From contig NZ_MUIO01000025.1 of NCBI RefSeq assembly GCF_002087235.1, positions 1 to 64,000 on the forward strand: a stretch of DNA of 64,000 nt. Reading direction: 5' to 3'. Below are positions 55,225-64,000 of the stretch, in pieces. The position numbers and the translations under genes are program-made. The DNA comes from Pseudomonas floridensis. GTDB taxonomy: Bacteria > Pseudomonadota > Gammaproteobacteria > Pseudomonadales > Pseudomonadaceae. Under the pieces are notes generated by a model. That model saw only the letters and a program-made list of their open reading frames with translations, was not told the DNA's origin and searched no databases. Position 1 is the first letter of the stretch. Each line of letters opens with the position of its first letter.

Positions 55225-55581
55225 ATGTTCGAGCCAGGCCATTTACACATGACCCACGCGGCTTTTCAGCAAGCGGACGTCGCCTACGACATTCATTTGC
55301 GCTACGAACTGAACGAAGACCCCAAGGAAGGCACCTGCATGCATTTCACGATGCAGGGCGAGATCAACGGCAAGACGTTCTCCGAAGAGTTCCAGCTGAC
55401 CCGCGACCTGGCATTCAACTTCGCCCACGACGCCGGGCGCATCGCCATTCGCCACGGCCTGCCCAACAGTGATGCCTTGCCAATTGCCCAGCATCCGGAT
55501 TACGACCGGATGTTCGAAGACATTCGCGACAAGCTGCATGCGAAATCAGGCGAACCGGTAAAGCCCGAACATCTGGAATAA
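55225..55581 (+). CDS. DUF5064-like conserved protein
   Basis: 118 residues, acidic, with no signal peptide or membrane segment. MFEPGHLHMTHAAFQQADVAYDIHLRYELNEDPKEG and FQLTRDLAFNFAHDAGRIAIRHGLP resemble a Pseudomonas-restricted family I recall as DUF5064. Structure-wise it looks like a small beta-sandwich with a final helix. It sits alone between unrelated genes and is followed by a palindrome. Confidence 0.7.
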   Translation: MFEPGHLHMTHAAFQQADVAYDIHLRYELNEDPKEGTCMHFTMQGEINGKTFSEEFQLTRDLAFNFAHDAGRIAIRHGLPNSDALPIAQHPDYDRMFEDIRDKLHAKSGEPVKPEHLE

Positions 55582-55594
55582 GCCTACGTCCGGA

Positions 55595-55620
55595 CGCGGA
55601 GTTGCTCGAGCGACTCCGCG
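55595..55620. other. Long palindrome between the DUF5064-like gene and the GcsR-like gene
   Basis: CGCGGAGT-T-GCTCGAGC-G-ACTCCGCG is a 26-base inverted repeat with one mismatched pair. It may be a Rho-assisted terminator of the left gene or an operator of the right gene, which starts about 92 bases further. Confidence 0.55.
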
Positions 55621-55711
55621 CCACATTCCCCCGACGTCACGCTGAATTTCACCAAACCCGCGCCACAAGGCATACTTGCCACCCTCCTGTTTGCGGACCC
55701 GCACTCCCCCC

Positions 55712-57220
55712 ATGCGCATCCATGTCAGCTTCATCGATCGTGTCGGTATCACCCAGGAAGTGCTGGCGATTCTGGGTGGGCGCAATCTGAATCTGGATGC
55801 CGTGGAAATGGTGCCGCCCAACGTGTACATCGACGCACCGACGCTCAGCCATCAAATGCTCGAAGAGCTCAAGGACGCGCTGTTTCGGGTCAGAGGCGTG
55901 GAAGCGATCACGGTGGTGGACATCCTGCCCGGCCAGCGACGTCATCTGCAGCTCGATGCGCTGTTGGCGGCCATGACCGATCCGGTATTGGCGCTGGACA
56001 GCGCCGGGCACGTGCTGCTGGCCAATCCGGCCTTGATTGCCCTGATCGGCCGCGAACCGGCGGGCGAAGCCATCGGCGATCTGTTTGCCGACCCCAGTCT
56101 GCAAACCGTCCTTCTGGAAAACGGCTTTCGCCTGCCGTTGCGCGAAATCACCCTTAATGGCGAGGCCCTGCTGCTCGATGCCACCCCGATCACCGAGGCC
56201 GGCGCGCTGATCACGTTGTACCTGCCCAGCCGCATCGGTGAACGTCTGTCCGCGCTGCACCACGATCATGCCGAAGGCTTCGATGCATTGTTGGGCGAGT
56301 CGGCCGCCATCCGCACCCTCAAGGCGCGGGCGCAACGGGTTGCCGCGCTGGATGCGCCACTGTTGATCCAGGGTGAAACCGGCACCGGCAAGGAACTGGT
56401 CGCTCGGGCCTGTCACGCCAGCAGCGCCCGTCACGGAGAACCTTTTCTGGCCCTCAACTGTGCCGCTTTGCCAGAGAACCTTGCCGAGAGCGAGCTGTTC
56501 GGTTACGCGCCCGGCGCGTTCACCGGTGCACAGCGAGGTGGCAAGCCGGGATTGATGGAGCTGGCCAACCAAGGCACCGTGTTTCTCGATGAAATTGGCG
56601 AGATGTCGCCTTATCTGCAAGCCAAATTGCTGCGTTTCCTCAACGACGGCAGCTTTCGGCGCGTGGGCGGCGACCGCGAGGTCAAAGTCAATGTGCGCAT
56701 CCTCAGCGCCACTCACCGCGACCTGGAAAAGATGGTCAGCGAAGGCACGTTCCGCGAAGACCTGTTCTACCGCCTCAACGTCCTCAACCTGGAAGTGCCG
56801 CCGTTGCGCGAGCGCGGTCAGGACATTCTGTTGCTGGCCCGCTATTTCATGGAGCAGGCCTGCGCGCAGATTCAGCGCCCGGTCTGCCGTCTGGCACCCG
56901 GCACCTACCCCGCCCTGTTGGGCAACCGCTGGCCGGGCAACGTTCGGCAATTGCAGAACGTGATCTTCCGCGCTGCCGCGATCAGCGAAAGCGCGCTGGT
57001 GGACATCGGTGATCTGGACATTGCCGGCACCGCTGTAGCGCGCCAGAACGATACCGAGGTCGACAGCCTTGAGCACGCCGTGGAATCCTTTGAACGGGAT
57101 CTGCTGGAAAAGCTCTACGCCGACTACCCGTCGACACGCCAACTGGCCGCGCGCCTGCACACGTCGCACACCGCCATTGCCCACCGACTGCGCAAGTACG
57201 GAATTCCCGGTAAACCCTGA
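55712..57220 (+). CDS. TyrR-family sigma54-dependent regulator, GcsR-like
   Basis: A 502-residue bacterial enhancer-binding protein. N-terminal ACT domain (about 1-75; MRIHVSFIDRVGITQEVLAI), PAS (about 80-180), AAA+ core with Walker A GETGTGKE, the intact GAFTGA loop (YAPGAFTGAQRGG) that contacts sigma54, and Walker B TVFLDEIGE; C-terminal HTH (LAARLHTSHTAIAHRLRKYG). The N-terminus and the intact GAFTGA fit the GcsR (glycine-responsive) branch and not PhhR, which has a defective loop. No glycine-cleavage genes are visible downstream, so its targets are remote. The ribosome site is weak. Confidence 0.85.
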   Translation: MRIHVSFIDRVGITQEVLAILGGRNLNLDAVEMVPPNVYIDAPTLSHQMLEELKDALFRVRGVEAITVVDILPGQRRHLQLDALLAAMTDPVLALDSAGHVLLANPALIALIGREPAGEAIGDLFADPSLQTVLLENGFRLPLREITLNGEALLLDATPITEAGALITLYLPSRIGERLSALHHDHAEGFDALLGESAAIRTLKARAQRVAALDAPLLIQGETGTGKELVARACHASSARHGEPFLALNCAALPENLAESELFGYAPGAFTGAQRGGKPGLMELANQGTVFLDEIGEMSPYLQAKLLRFLNDGSFRRVGGDREVKVNVRILSATHRDLEKMVSEGTFREDLFYRLNVLNLEVPPLRERGQDILLLARYFMEQACAQIQRPVCRLAPGTYPALLGNRWPGNVRQLQNVIFRAAAISESALVDIGDLDIAGTAVARQNDTEVDSLEHAVESFERDLLEKLYADYPSTRQLAARLHTSHTAIAHRLRKYGIPGKP

Positions 57221-57403
57221 GCGGATTGAAACATTTTCTAACGACTTGCTCATCCGCCGGGAAGCTTTAGTAGCTATTTAATGGCTAACGGTCGATAGTC
57301 ACTCTGTTACTGTCAACACTTGCCTTGCCGGGTCAGTCACTCGACGTATGTACGTATGCGGTGCAGCTTCTATTACAGGAAGATGTGCGAAGTAACGGGA
57401 GCA

Positions 57404-59106
<1,703 letters not shown>

Positions 59107-59122
<16 letters not shown>

Positions 59123-59508
59123 TCGTCGAAGACAACGCCGCCAACATGCGCCTGGCCGAGCTGTTGCTGACCAGCGCCCACCACAGCGTCATCACTGCAA
59201 GCGATGCAGAGACCGGCCTGAAACTGGCAAGCGAACGTCAGCCCGACCTGATCCTGATGGATATCCAGTTACCGGAAATGGACGGACTGAAAGCCACTTC
59301 CCTGTTGAAAAACAATCCCGCGACGGCGGCGATCCCGGTGGTCGCCCTGACCGCCATGGCCATGAAAGAAGACGAAGAAAAAATCCGGCTGGCAGGCTGT
59401 AACGCCTACATCATCAAGCCCTTGCGCTACAAGGAGCTGTACCGGGTCATCGACGCCTTGCTGGACCCCACACATTCCGATGGCACATCACACGAGCACT
59501 CGTCATGA
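59107..59508 (+). CDS. Stand-alone response regulator receiver protein
   Basis: A 133-residue single receiver (DivK/CheY-like). ILIVEDNAANMRLAELLL with the acidic pocket, D52 in DLILMDIQLPEMDG, TA pair in VVALTAMAMK and K in YIIKPLRY. It has no output domain, so it acts through partners. It starts with GTG inside the kinase gene and ends inside the start of the next gene (ATGA overlap), so all three are co-translated. Confidence 0.9.
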
Positions 59509-61622
59509 CCCAGACTGCGCCCACCATCTTGATCGTCGACGACGATGTCCATGTGCGTGACCTGCTGGAAGTGCTCCTGCACAACCAGAACTATCTGACC
59601 CAGACCGCAGAGTCCGGCGAAAAGGCGTTGGCCATGATCGCCCAGCAGCCACCTGATCTGATCCTGCTGGACATCATGATGCCGGGCATGGACGGCTTCG
59701 AAGTGGCCAATCACCTCAAGACCGCCAAGGACACGGCCAACATCCCGATCATCATGCTCTCGGCACTCGACGAGCAGAGCGCCCGCCTTTCAGGGCTCGA
59801 AGCTGGCGCCGAGGAGTACCTGAACAAACCGGTGGACAGTGCCGAACTGTGGCTGCGCGTGCGTAACCTGCTGCGGCTCAAGTCGTTCGGCGATTACATG
59901 AAAGGCCACAACTTGATCCTGGAAGAACAACTGCAGCAGCGCACCATTGACCTGGAGCGCTTCCGCTCGGTGATGGATGCCTCCGACGACGCCATCTTTC
60001 TGATCAACCGCAACACCATGAGCCTGATCGAGTTCAACCGGCGCGCCTGCCAGTTACTGGGTTACACCTCCGAAGAACTGCTGCACAAGACGCCTGCCGA
60101 CCTGGGCGACAGCTCAATGGAACAACTGGAAAAGGTCTACGACCAGATCATCGCCGGTAAAGGCCCGAGCGAGCCGCTGGAGACCATGATCCGCGACAAG
60201 AGCGGCCGTGACGTGTCAGTGGAAATTCATCGACAGGCCTATCAGGCCGGCGACGACTGGATCATCGTCGGCATCGTCCACGACATCACCCGTCGCAAGG
60301 AGTCCGATCAGCGCCTGCTGAAAATGGCTCACTACGACAGCCTGACCGGCCTGCCCAACCGCGACCTGTTTTTCACCAGCCTGCAGATGGGCCTGACCCA
60401 GGCGGCCGTCAGCCGCTGGAAGCTGGCGGTGATGACCGTCAATCTCGACGGCTTCAAGAACATCAACGAAACCTGGGGCCATGTACTGGGCGATCAGGCG
60501 TTGCTCGAAGTCAGTCAGCGGCTGGCGAGCTGCCTTAATGCCAGCGACACGCTCGGCCGGGTGGACGGCGACGAATTTGCCCTGATTCTAATGATTCGCG
60601 ACGGTCAGACCGACACCCATCAGATACTGGAGCGCATTCGCCAGAAACTGCGCACGCCATTCCAGATCGAAGACCAGCGCATTGTCATGACCGCCAGCAT
60701 CGGCGTCGCGCTGTTCCCCGAAGACGGTGAAGATGCACGCGAGCTGGTGCGGCACGCCTACACGGCGATGAACAATGCGAAGAAAAAAGGGGTCGACGGT
60801 TATCGGTTCTACACTGCGCAAATGAACACCGAAGTGTCCGAGCGCCTGGATCTGGAGGCGGCCTTGCGCGAGGCGGTACGTGAAGGAGCGTTCGAACTCG
60901 CCTATCAGCCCAAGGTCAGCCTGGCAGACGGCAGCGTCTGCGGGCTCGAAGCCTTGCTGCGCTGGTCGCGCCCCGGCCACTCAAGGGTTTCGCCCGCTGT
61001 ATTCGTACCGGTGCTGGAAAGCCTCGGCCTGATCAGCGAAGTCGGCAGTTGGGTCATCGACAGCGTCTGCGCGCAGATCGCCCTGTGGCAGCGTTCGGGA
61101 CTGGGATCGTTTCAGGTCGCGGTCAATGTTTCAGGCCAGCAGATCTCAGGCAGCAGTCTGATCGCCGACATCGCTCAGGCGCTTGAACGGCATCAGGTTG
61201 ACCCGCAATGGCTGGAGGTCGAACTGACGGAAAGCTCGCTGATGGAAAATACCACGCACACCATTGCCACCCTGCAGATGCTCAAGAGCATGGGCGTGAG
61301 GATTTCCATCGACGATTTCGGCACCGGCTATTCAAGTCTGGCTTACCTGCGCCGATTCCCTATCGACAAGTTAAAAATCGACATTGCCTTCATTCGTGAA
61401 GTGACCAGTAACCCGCAGGATGCAGCGATCGCCCGAGCGATCATCGAGCTGGCCCACAGCCTTGACCTGAAGGTGATTGCAGAAGGTGTGGAAGCCCCTG
61501 AGCAACTGGCATTTCTGACTGAAAACCATTGTGATCAGGTCCAGGGCTATCTGGTGAGCAAACCATTGCCGCTGGCGGAACTGGAGACGTACCTGCGCGT
61601 GCCAGGCAGTCGATTGGGCTGA
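59505..61622 (+). CDS. REC-PAS-GGDEF-EAL c-di-GMP protein
   Basis: 705 residues: receiver (1-125) with D56 in DLILLDIMMPGMDG; a coil; PAS (about 150-275); GGDEF (about 285-440); EAL (about 450-700). The GGDEF site is degenerate, DGDEF at 354-358, and the I-site position reads NASD rather than RxxD, so cyclase activity is doubtful. The EAL site looks complete: LEALLRW (E482), VAVNVSG, EVELTESSL, SIDDFGTGYSSL, KLKID, and VIAEGVEAPEQL. The protein is therefore probably a phosphorylation-controlled c-di-GMP phosphodiesterase with the GGDEF in a regulatory role. It follows the receiver gene with a four-base overlap. Confidence 0.92.
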   Translation: MTQTAPTILIVDDDVHVRDLLEVLLHNQNYLTQTAESGEKALAMIAQQPPDLILLDIMMPGMDGFEVANHLKTAKDTANIPIIMLSALDEQSARLSGLEAGAEEYLNKPVDSAELWLRVRNLLRLKSFGDYMKGHNLILEEQLQQRTIDLERFRSVMDASDDAIFLINRNTMSLIEFNRRACQLLGYTSEELLHKTPADLGDSSMEQLEKVYDQIIAGKGPSEPLETMIRDKSGRDVSVEIHRQAYQAGDDWIIVGIVHDITRRKESDQRLLKMAHYDSLTGLPNRDLFFTSLQMGLTQAAVSRWKLAVMTVNLDGFKNINETWGHVLGDQALLEVSQRLASCLNASDTLGRVDGDEFALILMIRDGQTDTHQILERIRQKLRTPFQIEDQRIVMTASIGVALFPEDGEDARELVRHAYTAMNNAKKKGVDGYRFYTAQMNTEVSERLDLEAALREAVREGAFELAYQPKVSLADGSVCGLEALLRWSRPGHSRVSPAVFVPVLESLGLISEVGSWVIDSVCAQIALWQRSGLGSFQVAVNVSGQQISGSSLIADIAQALERHQVDPQWLEVELTESSLMENTTHTIATLQMLKSMGVRISIDDFGTGYSSLAYLRRFPIDKLKIDIAFIREVTSNPQDAAIARAIIELAHSLDLKVIAEGVEAPEQLAFLTENHCDQVQGYLVSKPLPLAELETYLRVPGSRLG

Positions 61623-61657
61623 TAAGGCGTGGCGCGCCCATTCAAGGAGTCCGCTGT

Positions 61658-62440
61658 ATGCGGTGTTTGCACGTTGTACTGTCAGGGATGTTAAGTGTGG
61701 TGAGTCTGGCCCAGGCGCAGACATCTGGCGAAGCGGGTCTGATCGACGAGCCTGCAGCAGGCGCTGCATCCGCCGCGTCATCAAGTGAAGCCCGTGGTGT
61801 TTTACGGGCACAGAATCAGGCGGTGCTGGCCAGCGAACTGTCCGGCCGCATCGTTGATCTGCCCTTTCAGGAAGGTGAGTTTTTCAACAAGGGTGACACA
61901 CTGGTGCGCTTCGACTGCTCGGCTTATCAGGCCCAGCTCAATGCCGCCCAGGCCGCCAGTCGCGGTGCCAGCGAAGAACTGGCGCACAACCGCCAGTTGG
62001 CATCGCTCAATTCGGTCGGCCGTTTCGAGGTTGCGCGCGCAGAGGCCAGACTCTCCGAAACTCAAGCCCAGTCCAGTGTCTATCAGGTGCAGATCAAACG
62101 TTGCAGCGTGATTGCGCCGTACGACGGGCAAGTCGTGGAGCGCAAGGTCAAGCGCTACGAAAGCGTTTCGGCAGGCACACCGATGCTGGAAATCGTCGAT
62201 AACCGCACCCTGGAAATCCACCTGCTGGTGCCGTCACGCTGGATGAGCAGACTCAAGCCCGGCCAGACGTTCAGCTTCGTTCCGGACGAAACCGGCCAGC
62301 CGCTGACCGCCACCGTCAAGCGACTCGGCGCCCGCATCGATGAAGGCAGCCAGACCCTGCTGCTGATCGCCAGCCTGCCCAGGGTCGAGGGCCTGCTGGG
62401 CGGCATGAGCGGCACGGCCCGCTTTGCGGAGCCCAAGTGA
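61658..62440 (+). CDS. HlyD-like periplasmic adaptor protein
   Basis: 260 residues with a signal peptide (MRCLHVVLSGMLSVVSL ending AQAQ). The lipoyl-type halves SSEARGVLRAQNQAVLASELSGRIVDLPFQEGEFFNKGDTLVRFDCS and IAPYDGQVVERKVKRYESVSAGTPML flank a short coiled coil (ALNAAQAASRGASEEL-like). It is short for an RND adaptor, fitting a HlyD-like export part. It lies 35 bases after the c-di-GMP gene and overlaps the next gene by four bases. Confidence 0.85.
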   Translation: MRCLHVVLSGMLSVVSLAQAQTSGEAGLIDEPAAGAASAASSSEARGVLRAQNQAVLASELSGRIVDLPFQEGEFFNKGDTLVRFDCSAYQAQLNAAQAASRGASEELAHNRQLASLNSVGRFEVARAEARLSETQAQSSVYQVQIKRCSVIAPYDGQVVERKVKRYESVSAGTPMLEIVDNRTLEIHLLVPSRWMSRLKPGQTFSFVPDETGQPLTATVKRLGARIDEGSQTLLLIASLPRVEGLLGGMSGTARFAEPK

Positions 62441-63756
62441 ACGCACCGGCATCAGGCGCTGTAGAACGGGTATTCGCGCAGTTTCTGGACCTTGAGCGGC
62501 TGACCCGTGCCGCGCCGACCATCGAGCAATTGACCTATAGCCTGACCAACGACGGCCAGGGCCTGTTCGGTTTTCGCCATGCGGCGCTGGTGATTGCCGG
62601 CAAAGTCCGCTCGGTGACGGGCGTCAGCGTGATCGAGCCCAATGCACCCTTCGTGGCTTTCGTCGAGCATGCCGTCGGCCAGTTGCTCAAGCTCGAACAG
62701 ATCAAACCGGCTCGCGTGGTGCACATGGAAGCGTTCAGTGCTTCAGTGCGCGATGACTGGAACAGCCTGTCGGCACCCCATGTGTTCTGGCTGCCGCTGC
62801 AGGATCGCAAGGGCGAGGTGTTCGGCGGACTGTGGCTGGCCCGCGATACGCCATGGACCCCGGCCGAGCAAGTCCTGCTTGCTCAATTGGGCGATACCTA
62901 CAGCCACGCATGGCTGGCGCTGCAACCCGGCAAACCCTGGCGATTGCGCTTCAACCGCAAGCGCCAGGCGCTGCTGGTGGTCCTGGCGTTGCTGTGCCTG
63001 CTGATTCCGGTGCGTCAGTCGGTGCTCGCCCCGGCCGAGGTCGTGCCGCTGGGTGGCCGGGTAGTCGCCGCGCCACTGGATGGCGTGATCGCCGAATTTC
63101 TGATCAAGCCCAACCAGCCGGTCAAGACCGGCGATGTGCTGCTGCGCTTCGAAAACACTACGCTCAAGGCCCAGGCCGACGTCGCCGAACGTGCGCTGGG
63201 CGTTGCCGAAGCCGAACTGAAAGCCAATTCGCAACGCTCCTTCGCCGACGCCGAGTCCAACTCCAGAATGGATCTGCTGGCCGCCCGCGTCGAGCAGAAA
63301 CGGGCCGAACGCGATTACGCCCGCGAACTGCTCAAGCGCAGTGAAGTGCGCGCCGAGCGAGACGGAATCGCGGTGTTCGCCGACGCCCAGCGCTGGACCG
63401 GTAAGCCGGTGCAGACCGGCGAGCGCTTGCTGGAGATTGCCGATCCGACCCAGGCCGAATTGCGCATCGAACTGGCGGTGGGCGACGCCATCATGCTGGA
63501 GCCCGACGCCGAAGTGGCGCTGTTTCTGGACAGTGATCCGCTGCACCGCCATGCCGCGCGGCTCGAGCGGGCCGCCTATGAAGCGCAGCCCACGCCTGGC
63601 GGCCAACTGGCCTATCGGCTGGACGCGCGATTTGAAGATGCCCCGCCGCGCATCGGTTTGCGTGGCACCGCCAAAGTCTTCGGTGACCGGGCACCGCTGG
63701 CCCTGTATCTGTTGCGGCGGCCGCTGGCAGGGCTACGCCAGAGCGTGGGTCTGTAA
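62437..63756 (+). CDS. GAF-like domain fused to a HlyD-type membrane adaptor
   Basis: 439 residues. Residues 1-165 look like a cytosolic GAF domain (TYSLTNDGQGLFGFRHAALV and FGGLWLARDTPWTPAEQVLLAQLGD), then a basic stop, one membrane helix (about 177-192; LLVVLALLCLLIPV) and a HlyD periplasmic part: RVVAAPLDGVIAEFLIKPNQPVKTGDVLLRFE, coiled coil (AEAELKANSQRSFADAES; RVEQKRAERDYARELLKRS), and the second lipoyl half. The start is GTG, overlapping the previous stop (GTGA). A cytosolic sensing domain on an export adaptor is uncommon. Stop and next start share one base. Confidence 0.82.
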   Translation: MNAPASGAVERVFAQFLDLERLTRAAPTIEQLTYSLTNDGQGLFGFRHAALVIAGKVRSVTGVSVIEPNAPFVAFVEHAVGQLLKLEQIKPARVVHMEAFSASVRDDWNSLSAPHVFWLPLQDRKGEVFGGLWLARDTPWTPAEQVLLAQLGDTYSHAWLALQPGKPWRLRFNRKRQALLVVLALLCLLIPVRQSVLAPAEVVPLGGRVVAAPLDGVIAEFLIKPNQPVKTGDVLLRFENTTLKAQADVAERALGVAEAELKANSQRSFADAESNSRMDLLAARVEQKRAERDYARELLKRSEVRAERDGIAVFADAQRWTGKPVQTGERLLEIADPTQAELRIELAVGDAIMLEPDAEVALFLDSDPLHRHAARLERAAYEAQPTPGGQLAYRLDARFEDAPPRIGLRGTAKVFGDRAPLALYLLRRPLAGLRQSVGL

Positions 63757-64000
63757 TGATCCTGCCCAGTCTGCGCTCGGACCTGCAACTGACCGCTGCG
63801 GCTCCGGCACTGGACGGATCGCCGCGCTGGACGCTGGCCGATCCGGTCCGGGGTCGCTATTTCAAGCTTGGCACTCAGGCCATCCGCCTGTTACGCCACT
63901 GGGCGCTGGGTGATGCCGCACGCGTGCTGCAAGCGGCAAACCGCGAGCCGGGCCTGCCGTTGGGCAACGGCGAAGTGGAAGAACTGCTGCGCTTTTTACG
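63756..64000 (+). CDS. Start of a probable M50-type membrane protein (partial)
   Basis: The first 81 codons of an open frame cut by the window end. It begins MILPSLRSDLQL, then WTLADPVRGRYFKLGTQAIRLLRHW, which resembles the N-terminus of the large M50-peptidase/HlyD-like membrane proteins that accompany such adaptors; I recall that pattern from family memory and could not check it. The ATG shares a base with the previous stop (TAATG). No catalytic HExxH motif is within the visible part. Confidence 0.6.
   Translation, partial: MILPSLRSDLQLTAAAPALDGSPRWTLADPVRGRYFKLGTQAIRLLRHWALGDAARVLQAANREPGLPLGNGEVEELLRFL

Noticed and set aside
55712..57220. PhhR (aromatic amino acid regulator) as identity of the TyrR-family protein
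   Set aside because: PhhR as I recall it lacks an intact GAFTGA loop and has a different N-terminus; this protein has GAFTGA and a GcsR-like start.
55649..57253. 534-codon minus-strand open frame across the GcsR-like gene
   Set aside because: Antisense shadow; the plus frame has complete AAA+ motifs.

Overview
The window reads as a chromosomal segment of a fluorescent-type Pseudomonas, most likely a member of or near the P. syringae group. The evidence is the fully Pseudomonas-style glucose catabolism cluster (hexR / zwf-pgl-eda, edd-glk-gltR-gtrS, gtsABCD-oprB, gap-1), a cyoABCDE bo3 oxidase, a PigA/HemO-type heme oxygenase, REP elements of the GCGAGCAAGCTC type and even, high-GC codon use. 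The genus is well supported; the species group is inference. I see no rRNA, tRNA, CRISPR, insertion sequence or phage gene.

Layout. 0-7 kb: branched-chain aminotransferase, an acetyltransferase/glycosyltransferase pair, and a translationally coupled kaiC-like gene plus hybrid histidine kinase. 7-13 kb: cyoABCDE and dsbB, each closed by a hairpin terminator. 13-16 kb: a CheV-type coupling protein preceded by an unusual tandem palindromic repeat, then small accessory genes. 16-23 kb: a chaperone-usher fimbrial operon with two chaperones and several intercistronic stem-loops. 23-31 kb: an RND efflux adaptor/pump with its own two-component system, then a diguanylate cyclase. 31-32 kb: two small conserved proteins.

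32-49.4 kb is a glucose island: Entner-Doudoroff enzymes (zwf, pgl, eda, edd), glucokinase, gap-1, outer-membrane porin OprB, the Gts ABC glucose importer, the GtrS/GltR two-component system, a hexose-6-phosphate mutarotase and the repressor HexR. Two exact TTGT-N7-ACAA sites lie between edd and gap-1, with a one-mismatch copy between zwf and hexR, which ties the three transcription units together.

49.7-55 kb is a heme acquisition unit: Fur box, ECF sigma factor, FecR-type anti-sigma, STN-containing TonB-dependent heme receptor and heme oxygenase. Receptor and heme oxygenase share an identically spaced promoter-like motif, probably the promoter read by the local sigma factor.

55-64 kb holds a TyrR-family sigma54 activator (GcsR-like), then a tightly coupled signalling-export block: PAS-PAS histidine kinase, stand-alone receiver, REC-PAS-GGDEF-EAL protein with a degenerate GGDEF site, a HlyD-like adaptor, a second HlyD-like adaptor carrying an N-terminal GAF-like domain, and the start of a further protein (probably an M50-type membrane protein) cut by the window edge. 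This last block and the kaiC-kinase pair are the least conventional parts of the window.
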